From: Pseudoalteromonas luteoviolacea NCIMB 1942
GTDB lineage: Bacteria; Pseudomonadota; Gammaproteobacteria; Enterobacterales; Alteromonadaceae
DNA length: 64,000 nt
Reading direction: 5' to 3'
Assembly: GCF_001625595.1 (NCBI RefSeq)
Contig: NZ_AUXT01000183.1
Span: forward strand, 1-64,000
The notes under the pieces were generated by a model. The model was not told where the DNA came from. It did not search any database and worked only from the letters and a program-made list of their open reading frames with translations. Shown one piece after another: positions 43,095 through 51,909 of this stretch. The translations under genes were made by a program, and so were the position numbers. Each line of letters starts with the position of its first letter. Position 1 is the first letter of the stretch.

Positions 43095-44009
43095 TTAGTC
43101 GAGGTTGTACTTACTTAAATCAATACGGTTGTTAAGTGCTTCATCATATAAGCGACTTACATAACTCTTTTCATCTTCAGTCAAAGCTAAACGGGGTGAG
43201 CGCGTTTTTTCACTGCCACGACCCGCCAGCTGCTCCGCATATTTGATGCATTGCACCAAAGTTGGAATAGTGTCTAAACGTAACAATGGTAAGAACCAGC
43301 GCCATAATTCGCGCGCTTCTTCGTAACGCTCTTGCTGAGCAAGTTTATAAATAGCCACTGATTCGCGAGGAAATACGTTTGTCAGGCCAGAAATCCAACC
43401 CGTTGCACCCAACATTAAGCTTTCTAGAGCGATGTCATCTACACCACCAAACACGACAAAGCGGTCGTCGAATGCAGAGAATAGTTCACTGATACGACGT
43501 GTATCTTCTGTCGCTTCTTTCACAGAAACAATATTGTCTTCTTGTGCAAGTACACCCATACCTTCGATTGAAACATCAACGCCGTATGTAATTGGGTTGT
43601 TGTAAATCATAATGGGTAGCGATGTGGCGCGCGCTACTTGCTGATAGTGGTGAATAGCTTCTCTCTCTGTTGAGCGGTAAACCATACCAGGTAACACCAT
43701 GAACCCATCAATACCGATAGTTTGTGCATCTTTTACAAACTCAACAGCCAGTGCAGTTGTTGTTTCAGCAACACCTGACAACACCGGCACCCGACCCGCA
43801 ACGACTTCTTTCGCGGCTTCTAGTACCTGTCTTTTTTCTTCGGCGCGCAGTGAACAATTTTCACCGACTGTACCTAGCACGATGATGCCATGAACACCTT
43901 CTTCAACGAGTGAATTGATCATCGTTTTTGTGGTTTCAAAATTAATGCTTTCGTCGTCGTTGAACTGTGTTGTTACTGCTGGGTAAACACCCTGCCAATT
44001 TACCTTCAT
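43095..44009 (-). CDS. Dihydrodipicolinate synthase-family 1-pyrroline-4-hydroxy-2-carboxylate deaminase
   Basis: A 304-aa TIM-barrel aldolase-family enzyme. YNNP (substrate Tyr region) and the Schiff-base Lys in VSVKEATEDTRRI are in place, and GTVGENCSL near residue 45 is the active-site loop. Among DHDPS relatives, the neighbours point to the hydroxyproline deaminase, which takes the imino acid formed from D-hydroxyproline to 2,5-dioxovalerate. I start at ATG 44009 (GAGGAA upstream; MKVNWQGVYPAVTTQF is the usual start); 31 extra codons of the open frame are excluded. It is the first gene of the operon and lies 40 bases after an operator palindrome. Confidence 0.9.
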   Translation of the reverse strand: MKVNWQGVYPAVTTQFNDDESINFETTKTMINSLVEEGVHGIIVLGTVGENCSLRAEEKRQVLEAAKEVVAGRVPVLSGVAETTTALAVEFVKDAQTIGIDGFMVLPGMVYRSTEREAIHHYQQVARATSLPIMIYNNPITYGVDVSIEGMGVLAQEDNIVSVKEATEDTRRISELFSAFDDRFVVFGGVDDIALESLMLGATGWISGLTNVFPRESVAIYKLAQQERYEEARELWRWFLPLLRLDTIPTLVQCIKYAEQLAGRGSEKTRSPRLALTEDEKSYVSRLYDEALNNRIDLSKYNLD

Positions 44010-44050
44010 AATTATTCCTCTGTGATAATTCTTGCCTTTCATCATAGGTA

Positions 44051-44064
44051 TATTGTATACAATA
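44051..44064. promoter_or_regulatory. GntR-type operator A (TATTGTATACAATA)
   Basis: A perfect 14-bp palindrome between the divergent deaminase and oxidase genes. The same core TTGTATACAA recurs at 47614-47627 and 53055-53068. The GTATAC centre fits a FadR/GntR-type site, so it could regulate both flanking operons. Confidence 0.8.
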
Positions 44065-44214
44065 ATCAATATGCTTTTTTGATGCTTTGCAAAAACATCC
44101 ACTCAAACCATCAAAAAACAGCTTATAAACTTGTTTGTATTGAAGTTATTTATTTTTATTTTTTTGATAAGCCTTGCAATTGGGGTTGATGCAATCTGAA
44201 AAAAGAGAGATACA

Positions 44215-45453
44215 ATGGAAAAAAGCAATAAAATTGCAGTAATAGGTGCAGGTATTGTAGGCCTCTGTAATGCCCTTCAATTACAGCAACAAGGGTACCA
44301 AGTCACATTGTTTGACAAGCATGGTGTTGGTGAGCAATGTTCTAAAGGCAATGCGGGGCACTTTGCAACAGAGCAAGTATTTCCGCTCGCTGATAAATCA
44401 CTCCTGCCCAAACTTCCAAAAATGTTGCTAGATAGCATGAGCCCATTACGGATAGACTGGCGCTATTTCGTAAAGGCAATGCCTTGGTTTACGAAGTTTT
44501 GCCATAATATGTTGAGCAGCAAATACCAACGACACACGCAAGCACTTAAAGTCCTCAATAAAGACGCAATAAACGCATACGCCAGATTGCTTGAAGATAG
44601 TTTTGAGGAGCATGTCACACTCAGTGGCAGCCTGTTAACTTTTGAACACGGCAACCTTACTGAGATTCGCACACTACAAAACAAGTTTCTAAAAGAAGGC
44701 ATCAAAGTAGAGTTACTTAATCAGGATGAAGTGCAAGCGCTTGAACCGCAGCTAAGTATTCGTATTAAGTATGCTTTACTGTTTACTGAAGTTGGGCACA
44801 CCACCGATCCATTTCAGCTTAGCCTTTGTGTTTACAACAAGTTTGTTTCTTTAAGGGGACAGTTTGTACAACAACAAGTTACTGATATTTGTCAGGCCAA
44901 TGGCACATGGAAAATGACCGCGCAGCAAACTGAGCATGGCGAATTTGACAAGATTATTGTGTGCACTGGTGCTTGGAGTAAACGCTTATGTAAGCAACTG
45001 GGGTATCAAGTGCCTATTGAAGCTGAACGCGGTTACCACAATATGCTCTCCACCCATGTCCTATCGAGACCCGTTGCTTCTGCAGAAAGACAATTTATTA
45101 TGACCCCAATGAACTCGGGCCTCAGGTTGGCAGGCACCGTAGAATTTGCCGGACTCGAAGCCCCACCGATGTATGAAAGAGCGGCATACCTGTTGGCACA
45201 TGCAAAGAATATGTTGAAAGACTTTGATGAAGTTCAGCAAGGGGAGCACTGGATGGGCCCAAGACCATCCCTGCCAGACTCACTCCCTGTTATTTGCGAA
45301 GCGCCAAACCACCCTAACATTATTTTTTCATTCGGCCATCAGCATCTCGGTTTGACACAGGCCGCTATCAACAGTGAACTCGTCGCAAATTTGGTTGCAA
45401 AGCAGCCAAGTGCATTTGATATTAGCCCCTACAGTATTACGCGTTTTCAGTAA
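44215..45453 (+). CDS. D-amino-acid dehydrogenase/oxidase (cis-4-hydroxy-D-proline-oxidising)
   Basis: A 412-aa FAD enzyme of the DadA/DAO family. The dinucleotide fold is IAVIGAGIVGLCNALQLQQQG (about residues 7-28), and a later TGAWSKRLCKQLG and GHQHLGLTQA complete the FAD contacts. In hydroxyproline operons the partner of the epimerase is a D-hydroxyproline dehydrogenase that makes the imino acid for the deaminase, which I infer here. It is divergent from the deaminase-epimerase-KGSADH operon, with operator A between. The M24 peptidase follows 27 bases later. Ordinary D-amino acids are a possible alternative substrate. Confidence 0.87.
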   Translation: MEKSNKIAVIGAGIVGLCNALQLQQQGYQVTLFDKHGVGEQCSKGNAGHFATEQVFPLADKSLLPKLPKMLLDSMSPLRIDWRYFVKAMPWFTKFCHNMLSSKYQRHTQALKVLNKDAINAYARLLEDSFEEHVTLSGSLLTFEHGNLTEIRTLQNKFLKEGIKVELLNQDEVQALEPQLSIRIKYALLFTEVGHTTDPFQLSLCVYNKFVSLRGQFVQQQVTDICQANGTWKMTAQQTEHGEFDKIIVCTGAWSKRLCKQLGYQVPIEAERGYHNMLSTHVLSRPVASAERQFIMTPMNSGLRLAGTVEFAGLEAPPMYERAAYLLAHAKNMLKDFDEVQQGEHWMGPRPSLPDSLPVICEAPNHPNIIFSFGHQHLGLTQAAINSELVANLVAKQPSAFDISPYSITRFQ

Positions 45454-45480
45454 CACTGAGTAAAACATTTAGGATTATTT

Positions 45481-46695
45481 ATGAAAGGTATAGGTTTTCA
45501 AACAAAGCAGGCAGCATTAGATAGCCTCGATAATATGACCGCGGGCGTTGCGCCCATCGCCGAAGAAGAGTTCAAAGCAAGGATGGAAAGAGCGCAGTCA
45601 TATATGCGTGAGCACAACATCGATGCCCTGTATCTTAATGCTGGAACCAATTTAAAGTATTTTACAGGGCTATCATGGTCTGCAAGTGAACGCTTGGTTG
45701 GTGCTATTTTGCCTGCACAAGGTCAAGTTAGATTTATTGCGCCTTTTTTCGAGCTTGGCACTATCAATGAGTATCAAATCATCAAAGGTGAAATCCATGC
45801 TTGGCAAGAAGAAGAGTCTCCCTACTTACTGGTGGGTGAAGTCCTAAAAGAAATGGGCATTGCTCAGGCAGCAACACTGGCGATAGATGAAAGCACTGCA
45901 TTTTTCACCGTTGACGGCATTGCAAGCGTCAACTCTGAGCTAAACATCATCAATGGCCACCACGTAACAGCTCATTGTAGAATGCACAAATCAGATAATG
46001 AAATTGCGCTAATTCAGCACGCAATGGACATGACGCTTGAAGTACACAAAGCCGCAGCGTCTATCTTACATGAGGGTATCTCGACTACAGAAGTAGAAGA
46101 GTTTATTGAACTGGCCCACCAGAAAGTCGGTGTGACGGGCAATTATTTTTGCATTGTGTTATTTGGTAAAGCGTCGTCCTTCCCGCATGGTGTTAAAGAC
46201 CCTCAAACGCTGAAACAAGGAGATGTGGTTTTAATTGATACAGGGTGTAAACTACACGGTTATTTGAGTGACATCACACGAACTTATGTGTACGGCGAAG
46301 CAACAGAGCGTCAAAAAGCGATGTGGCAACATGAAAAGACCGCACAAGCGCGTGCTTTCGAGGCTGCTCAGATAGGTGCAACGTGTGGTGATATTGACCA
46401 TGCAGCCAGAAGTTATTTAGCGTCACAAAATCTTGGACCTGATTATCAACTGCCTGGTTGCCCACATAGAACGGGCCATGGTATTGGATTGGATATCCAT
46501 GAATTGCCTTATCTAGTGAAGGATAACCCACAACCTCTTGCTCCAGGAATGTGCTTTTCGAATGAGCCTATGTTGGTGATCCCTGATGAATTCGGCATTC
46601 GACTTGAGGACCATTTCTATATGACTGAGCATGGTCCCAAGTGGTTTACAGAGCCAAGCTATAGTATCGATGACCCATTCGGAATCGATAAATAA
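45481..46695 (+). CDS. M24-family Xaa-Pro aminopeptidase/dipeptidase
   Basis: A 404-aa pita-bread metallopeptidase. Metal ligands are visible: Asp in IDTGCKLHGYLSDITRTY (two Asp), His in TGHGIGLDIHE, Glu in FSNEPM and Glu in RLEDH. An N-terminal creatinase-like domain (about 35-170) precedes it. M24B members cleave X-Pro bonds, releasing proline or hydroxyproline from collagen-type peptides, which would feed this operon. It has no signal peptide, so it works in the cytoplasm on imported peptides. It follows the oxidase on the same transcript. Confidence 0.92.
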   Translation: MKGIGFQTKQAALDSLDNMTAGVAPIAEEEFKARMERAQSYMREHNIDALYLNAGTNLKYFTGLSWSASERLVGAILPAQGQVRFIAPFFELGTINEYQIIKGEIHAWQEEESPYLLVGEVLKEMGIAQAATLAIDESTAFFTVDGIASVNSELNIINGHHVTAHCRMHKSDNEIALIQHAMDMTLEVHKAAASILHEGISTTEVEEFIELAHQKVGVTGNYFCIVLFGKASSFPHGVKDPQTLKQGDVVLIDTGCKLHGYLSDITRTYVYGEATERQKAMWQHEKTAQARAFEAAQIGATCGDIDHAARSYLASQNLGPDYQLPGCPHRTGHGIGLDIHELPYLVKDNPQPLAPGMCFSNEPMLVIPDEFGIRLEDHFYMTEHGPKWFTEPSYSIDDPFGIDK

Positions 46696-46740
46696 AATAC
46701 GTTATGACCAACGGGTATTTTACTCGTTGGCCCATTCGAT

Positions 46741-47466
46741 TTATTGCTCTTTTATGTCATACAACTTAACATTACCAGAGTCGTCGCCAAGTAATTCAAA
46801 TGCACCGGCGTTTCTCACGGTAACATTACCACTACCATCGTCCACAGACACTTTTCCTGTCACATTTTCAATCACTATATTGCCAGAACCATCCTTGACC
46901 ACCACATTACCTTCAATGTCTTCCGCCCGCAGCTTTCCGGAGCTATCATCTACTGTAAGTGCTCCTTGGATACCTACTAGCTCGATTTTGCCCGAGCCGT
47001 CCTCAACTTCTAGTGCAGTAATATTGTCACGAACTTCAATCGAACCAGAGCCGTCATCAATAAAACTAATACTCGCATCTCGCGCTTTAATAGAGCCCGA
47101 GCCGTCTTTGATTTTCGTCATTAATGTACTTGGCAGCGATACTGTCAAATGAATAAGCGTGTAGTTGTTCCTCGTATGGCAAACATTGGCTTGCAACTTT
47201 GCTGTACCGCCCTTTTCAACCAAATTTAAACAATAATCTGAGCTCTCTTCAGATTGGTAAATATCTGCTTTTACAGAGACTTCATCAGTATCTGTGCCAA
47301 CCAATGATAGGCTACCCGCGCCAGCATCTATTTTTAGGCGCGTGACCTCTTTGGTTGATAGCGACAGCATTTCACTTTTAACAAACTCATAGTCGCTAGA
47401 ATAAAATTGGTGTGCCGAAACACTCGTAGCGCTCAGCGCCATTGCCGCAAATACATAAGCTTTCAT
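46741..47466 (-). CDS. Secreted beta-helix protein with DGSG repeats (DUF4097-like)
   Basis: A 241-aa protein with a signal peptide (about 1-19). From about residue 118 on, the chain is a ladder of some ten short units of about 12-20 residues, each centred on DGSG, DDSG or DDGSG followed by a strand (for example SIEVRD, KIELVG, KLRAED, NIVIEN, NVTVRN). That is the putative adhesin/DUF4097 beta-solenoid pattern. Two cysteines at about 80-96 may pair. It is convergent with the peptidase gene, and AAAGGATG precedes its ATG. Its function is not known; cell-surface or matrix contact is a guess. Confidence 0.78.
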   Translation of the reverse strand: MKAYVFAAMALSATSVSAHQFYSSDYEFVKSEMLSLSTKEVTRLKIDAGAGSLSLVGTDTDEVSVKADIYQSEESSDYCLNLVEKGGTAKLQANVCHTRNNYTLIHLTVSLPSTLMTKIKDGSGSIKARDASISFIDDGSGSIEVRDNITALEVEDGSGKIELVGIQGALTVDDSSGKLRAEDIEGNVVVKDGSGNIVIENVTGKVSVDDGSGNVTVRNAGAFELLGDDSGNVKLYDIKEQ

Positions 47467-47613
47467 TTATTCATCCTTTATCGCTCTATTTTGTTGATTA
47501 GGACGCAGCCGCACCAAAAATGGTTTAAATCCATTTAAAATAATTTCCATTTCCCCTTTGATACACACACCGATCTCTGTGGATAAGAAAATACCTTGGA
47601 TTTACATAAAAAT

Positions 47614-47627
47614 TATTGTATACAATA
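47614..47627. promoter_or_regulatory. GntR-type operator B (TATTGTATACAATA)
   Basis: A perfect 14-bp palindrome identical to operator A, ending 25 bases before the ATG of the 794-aa lipoprotein gene, so it must lie over or just after that promoter. It ties this gene to the hydroxyproline regulon. Confidence 0.8.
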
Positions 47628-47652
47628 TACATAAAACAAATGAGATCCTGTT

Positions 47653-50037
47653 ATGTATAAAACTTGTTTAAGTTTATGTTTTGCGACGCTCCTAGCAGGG
47701 TGTGCAATGACATCCGCAACCAAATCCGAATCTAATATAAAATCACCTGCGCAGATGCAAGTAGATATCGATGTCTCAGGGCGAGTAAGTACACTTAACC
47801 ACATTGATATTCAATTTGTTGGAAAGCAGATCCCTCGCACCTTTAGCGATGGTAAAATATCCAATAGCCGAGGCTATAATTGGTGGGTTAGTAAGCACTT
47901 TGCACTGAAAAGTGATTTACCGGAAGAGAAGGTATATTTGTACCTAGAGCTTCTAGAAATGTCGTACCCTCACTACGTTGAGCTATTTGGTATGGAACCC
48001 AGTAATATTGAAAACCAACGGATTGCTGTAGTGTATGGCAGTTCCCGTGAGCGTGTGCGCGAGGCAATGTTGGATGATGGATTTTTACGCGGCGTACACA
48101 CACATGCTGGCGGTGAAACCATGTTTTATAATCGCGTAGGATACAGCTTTCCAAGCCATCGTCAGCACCATCAAAGGTATATCGTAATTCACGAAACCAT
48201 GCATGCATTCCATATGGCCTTAAATGGGCACTCTACGTGGGCACCAAACTGGATAACCGAAGGCATGGCCGATGCAATCGCAAGCCACACGTACGATCCA
48301 ATATTAAAGCAATTAAATGTTATGGTGTTTGATAGAGCTCCTATGAACTATCTCGCGTTAGGTCTAGAACAGTACCACAATGCCAATCAACCCAGCTTTG
48401 AACAAATTAATGATGACCGGAGACTAAAAAGAGGGTTAAACTTTTTTATCGTACATTTCTTACTTAGCGACCCAACTCGTTACCATTATTTCAAACGCTA
48501 TTTGCGCACGCTCATGAACGCTAACCCTGATTCCGAGCACACATTACCAACAGCCAATAAGCTGCTTAAAGCAACTTTTCCCAACTGGCAGACACTCGAA
48601 ACACAATTTGCTCAATTTATTCAATCTGCACAGCCTAGCTTTTACATAGTAAAAGGTCCTTGGGAGCAAAACGGAGCAGGCTATTTCTTACGTAGCGATA
48701 AAAGTGACGTTTTACACCGTATAGATATCCTTGCAAACAATGACAGTAAACAAGTCACCCTCGACTTTCCAGCACCACTTGCACACCCTTTGATTGCTCC
48801 AGTAAAACAAGATAGCCTCAGTGCGCTAATTGATTTTGAGTCAGAGCAATTAGCCCGGGGTAAATTAGGACTGGGATTGATCACCGAGCTTTCACCAGAC
48901 AGTAAACAAAAGCGGTTAGGTTTAGTTGAAAAAGCAGATTTTAGCCAAGATAAGATGTTGGCTTTATTGATAGAGAATGGCAACAAACTTACCTTACAGT
49001 TTGTCGGTTATAACTTGCCAAAACAGTTTGTTTCTCTCCCAGCAGAGATTATTAAAGACATAGCGTTACACCATCAACTTGCAGTAAATTTAAGGCAAAA
49101 AGGCAACACACTTAACGCGACTATCAATACCAAAAATCACAGTCATCATGTTGAATTTACCTTGCCAGAGAAAATTAGAGCCAATTTAGACTTACAAAAG
49201 TTATCTGTTTTGGGTAGTGCGATGAACCACACCATAACGCCCTATATATTCGGGCACACAAATAAAGTACAAAGGCTCGCTTCAGCCTCTCCAAACCCTT
49301 GGCAATATCAAGACGCGGCGCTTGCCCTTCGCGCTTTCAATACCTGTGAATCTTATGTATCGCAGCTGAAAGCTTGTAGAGCAAAACTTAATCGGGCATT
49401 GAACAAATTGACAATGCCAAGCCAGCATGAGGCACTCTCTACCCAACTTTCCTCGTTATTAAATACTTGGCAAACACAACTTGATGCGCCAGATGCAACC
49501 ACACTCAGCGGCATTATCATCTACCCGAGGTACGATGCCCAGACACCATTTTTGCAGGTTGTAAATCCGAGCAAATACGCGGCAAAACTAACACTGACTC
49601 AAAACGGAAATAGTGAAAACCATATGGTCTTACCAGGAAAGAACCGTATTGAGCTGCCCGCTGAAGCGGCACAATATACTTATCAATTGAATTGGCAAGG
49701 TTTTGATCAGCAAGGCGCAATAGATATTGAGCCTCACCGTTTTGACGGCGTTTACTTAAACGCCGCTCTGCACCAACAGCAACTTCAGATTGCGCTGTCT
49801 GGACCGTATTCAGGCGCCACAGCAGGTCAATTAGATGTAAAGTTTTTGCCCTACGAAACACCAATAAGCACACCAGTATTGTGGCAAGATAAAGTCGAAA
49901 TCGCGCCGTATGAAAGCCGCACATGGCAACCTAAGCTACCGAACCTAACTCAGTTAGCTCATGGTGTTTTAGAGATCACGGCAACACTTGACGTGGATGG
50001 CGAGCCCATTTTGCTAAAACAGCAAATAAAGCTTTAA
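47653..50037 (+). CDS. Large lipoprotein with HExxH...E zinc-peptidase signature
   Basis: A 794-aa lipoprotein (lipobox LAGC, Cys at residue 17). The zinc site reads HETMHAFH (His180, Glu181, His184), with Glu203 in WITEGMADAIA as probable third ligand; this spacing is the peptidase-MA/gluzincin pattern. A MA-like domain fills about residues 85-330. The rest (350-790) is mostly beta-rich with no family I recognise, and may bind substrate. It is likely anchored in the outer membrane, acting on peptides outside the cytoplasm. Operator B directly upstream and the neighbouring hydroxyproline genes suggest a role in breaking collagen-like substrates; that is inference. No ATPase or partner gene is attached. 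Confidence 0.7.
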   Translation: MYKTCLSLCFATLLAGCAMTSATKSESNIKSPAQMQVDIDVSGRVSTLNHIDIQFVGKQIPRTFSDGKISNSRGYNWWVSKHFALKSDLPEEKVYLYLELLEMSYPHYVELFGMEPSNIENQRIAVVYGSSRERVREAMLDDGFLRGVHTHAGGETMFYNRVGYSFPSHRQHHQRYIVIHETMHAFHMALNGHSTWAPNWITEGMADAIASHTYDPILKQLNVMVFDRAPMNYLALGLEQYHNANQPSFEQINDDRRLKRGLNFFIVHFLLSDPTRYHYFKRYLRTLMNANPDSEHTLPTANKLLKATFPNWQTLETQFAQFIQSAQPSFYIVKGPWEQNGAGYFLRSDKSDVLHRIDILANNDSKQVTLDFPAPLAHPLIAPVKQDSLSALIDFESEQLARGKLGLGLITELSPDSKQKRLGLVEKADFSQDKMLALLIENGNKLTLQFVGYNLPKQFVSLPAEIIKDIALHHQLAVNLRQKGNTLNATINTKNHSHHVEFTLPEKIRANLDLQKLSVLGSAMNHTITPYIFGHTNKVQRLASASPNPWQYQDAALALRAFNTCESYVSQLKACRAKLNRALNKLTMPSQHEALSTQLSSLLNTWQTQLDAPDATTLSGIIIYPRYDAQTPFLQVVNPSKYAAKLTLTQNGNSENHMVLPGKNRIELPAEAAQYTYQLNWQGFDQQGAIDIEPHRFDGVYLNAALHQQQLQIALSGPYSGATAGQLDVKFLPYETPISTPVLWQDKVEIAPYESRTWQPKLPNLTQLAHGVLEITATLDVDGEPILLKQQIKL

Positions 50038-50046
50038 AACACTAAA

Positions 50047-50078
50047 GCGCATAGCGTATTTTACTATACGCTATGCGC
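50047..50078. terminator. Strong bidirectional terminator
   Basis: A perfect 13-bp inverted repeat (GCGCATAGCGTAT / ATACGCTATGCGC, 6-base loop) lies between the lipoprotein gene and the convergent small lipoprotein gene. Confidence 0.75.
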
Positions 50079-50096
50079 CTCATTTAAAATTTATTT

Positions 50097-50510
50097 CTAC
50101 TTGCAGCTAAAAGACATGTTGATTTGATACGGTTCACCCATTGAATCTTCTGCGATACCCCCACCAATCCACATAGCAGTTCCCACATCATCTACCGCAT
50201 TGCGACCAAATATCGCCATCCCAGCACCAGCAACTTCAACCGCATTTGCCAAGTCTCTGTTACGTAAATATTCTTCTTCCGGCATGGATCCCACGTAAGT
50301 CAACTGCTCATTGATTATATAAGCCCGATCACTGCCTTTTTCTTCACAGAAATGATTGGCTTGGTCAATGGCCTCTTCAGCCGCTTTTTCTCTAGTTTCA
50401 GCTGTCAAGTTGACATAGTGCTTACCATCTTCAGCAGGTCTTACATTGTTGTGGTGTGCACACCCAGTTGCTAATACGGCTAGAAGCGATGCAGCGATAA
50501 GTTGTTTCAT
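50097..50510 (-). CDS. Small lipoprotein of unknown function
   Basis: A 137-aa lipoprotein with lipobox ATGC at about residues 14-17 (after starting at ATG 50510, where GGGGA lies six bases upstream). The mature part has a helical, Glu/Ala-rich segment (ETREKAAEEAIDQANHFCEEKG), a central Cys and a last Cys three residues from the end, probably one disulfide. I do not recognise the family. It stands alone after the terminator hairpin. Confidence 0.7.
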   Translation of the reverse strand: MKQLIAASLLAVLATGCAHHNNVRPAEDGKHYVNLTAETREKAAEEAIDQANHFCEEKGSDRAYIINEQLTYVGSMPEEEYLRNRDLANAVEVAGAGMAIFGRNAVDDVGTAMWIGGGIAEDSMGEPYQINMSFSCK

Positions 50511-50657
50511 GTTTTTCCCCAATTTGTTTGTTAGAAAAAATAATAAGCGACCTCAGTGTGCGTTTCAGTCAGGGAATGTTTGAAAGTGTTAAGTTTGTTA
50601 TGGTGTTTTTGACATTGGCTACAAACGTAACGCCAAAATAAGCAAGAAAAGATGTAA

Positions 50658-50691
50658 TGAGTCACTGAGTGACAAGTAACAGAGTGACTCA
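50658..50691. terminator. Hairpin after the small Cys-rich frame
   Basis: A 9-bp inverted repeat (TGAGTCACT / AGTGACTCA) with a 16-base loop. It may end the reductase transcript read from the right. The T-run is absent, so confidence is modest. Confidence 0.4.
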
Positions 50692-50730
50692 ATTATAAGT
50701 TTGGTGACTATTCGCCTATGATAGCGAATA

Positions 50731-50973
50731 TTACAAATGCCATATCATTTTGTCATCTGCGAGAACATACAATTGTTCAGTAACTCTAGACTTTTCAAAA
50801 AATGATTCATCGTAAAGCACTTTATTGCTGCAAACTTCATCATCATACTGATATGCGATTAGTAAATGCGCTTGATGGCAGACAAGGGGATTGCATAGCC
50901 GCTTGTCATGAACGACGCTGACCTCTAGCACTTTACATAATTGGCATTTCGCTTTATTCTTGAACCAAGTCAT
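50731..50973 (-). CDS. Cys-rich small protein, possibly coupled to the reductase gene
   Basis: An 80-codon frame whose ATG overlaps the last 20 bases of the ornithine-cyclodeaminase-like gene in another frame. It contains CQLC and CNPLVC plus a further Cys (DDEVCSN), a spacing that could bind zinc. No Shine-Dalgarno is visible, but overlap with the upstream stop allows coupling. I find no family. It may be a genuine small regulator or metal-binding protein, or chance. Confidence 0.4.
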   Translation of the reverse strand: MTWFKNKAKCQLCKVLEVSVVHDKRLCNPLVCHQAHLLIAYQYDDEVCSNKVLYDESFFEKSRVTEQLYVLADDKMIWHL

Positions 50974-51898
50974 AAACGAGTTTTGCAGTCACCAAATCAC
51001 TCAGTGCCGTCCCTACTGATTTAAATAAAGTGATCTCACTTTGAGATTCACGCTGGTTGGTGTTACTTTTGGTCAACTCGGTCAATTCTGCTTTAACCTG
51101 ATCTGCACGAAACACATTTTCTGTGATAGGGATTAGCAGCTCACCTGCTTCGTTTAATACATTTGCTCGGCTATCCACATACACTGAACTTCGTGTTACG
51201 GTACGGGTATCGCATTCTCTGTATTGCTTGTGGTGATTGCCAATCACATCAATGTGCGTACCTTCAGAGATCCAGTTACCGTCAAACAAGGGGGAGTGAC
51301 TTCCTGTTGCACAACTAATTACATCGGCAGCTCGAATTACATCTTCACTTGCACTTCCAAGAGCAAACTCAACTTGACGAAATTGCGACGCCATTAAAGA
51401 GATTAAAGTACGTGCCTTGTCTTGATTTCTCGCAATAATAGTAACTTTTTCATATGTTCGTACACTCAAGTGAGCACGGATCATAAATGGCGCTAAGTTA
51501 CCAGAACCAAAAAATACGAGATGCTTTGCATCTTGCTTTGCTAAATAAGATGCAGCCAGTGCAGACACCGCAGCGGTTCGCCATAACGTTACTTCTGTAC
51601 CGTCAACCAATGCTAATGGCCCTCCTGTTGCCCTCGAGAACAGCATAATTTTTGAGTAGAGGCTTGCTTTATCTTGCTTAAAATTATCGGGAAAATAAGT
51701 AAATGCTTTTACCCCTATTACTTCGTCATTCCAAGCAGGTAAAACCGCAAAAGCATCATAGTTAGTTGGATTGTCGTCTAGCTCAAAAACTTGCCGCATT
51801 GGCACGCCAGCATTGCCCGCAAACCCTTTCTGCAAAGCAGATATTAACTTATTAAAACTAAGCGCTTGCTTTACTTGCGCTCGATTAATTTGCTGCAT
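50954..51898 (-). CDS. Ornithine cyclodeaminase-family imine reductase (pyrroline-2-carboxylate reductase-like)
   Basis: A 314-aa protein of the ornithine cyclodeaminase/mu-crystallin family. The Rossmann NAD(P) site is HLVFFGSGNLAPFMIRAH, followed by RTAAVSALAASYLAK, the substrate-side helix. In hydroxyproline-linked operons such enzymes reduce 1-pyrroline-2-carboxylate (from trans-3-hydroxyproline) to L-proline; that is the likely role. True ornithine cyclodeaminase is less likely in this context. I start at ATG 51898 (AAGGA upstream), because the longer frame runs into the peptidase gene. It is 11 bases after the M24 peptidase stop, under operator C. Confidence 0.86.
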   Translation of the reverse strand: MQQINRAQVKQALSFNKLISALQKGFAGNAGVPMRQVFELDDNPTNYDAFAVLPAWNDEVIGVKAFTYFPDNFKQDKASLYSKIMLFSRATGGPLALVDGTEVTLWRTAAVSALAASYLAKQDAKHLVFFGSGNLAPFMIRAHLSVRTYEKVTIIARNQDKARTLISLMASQFRQVEFALGSASEDVIRAADVISCATGSHSPLFDGNWISEGTHIDVIGNHHKQYRECDTRTVTRSSVYVDSRANVLNEAGELLIPITENVFRADQVKAELTELTKSNTNQRESQSEITLFKSVGTALSDLVTAKLVYDLVQE

Positions 51899-51909
51899 AG
51901 AGATAGTCC

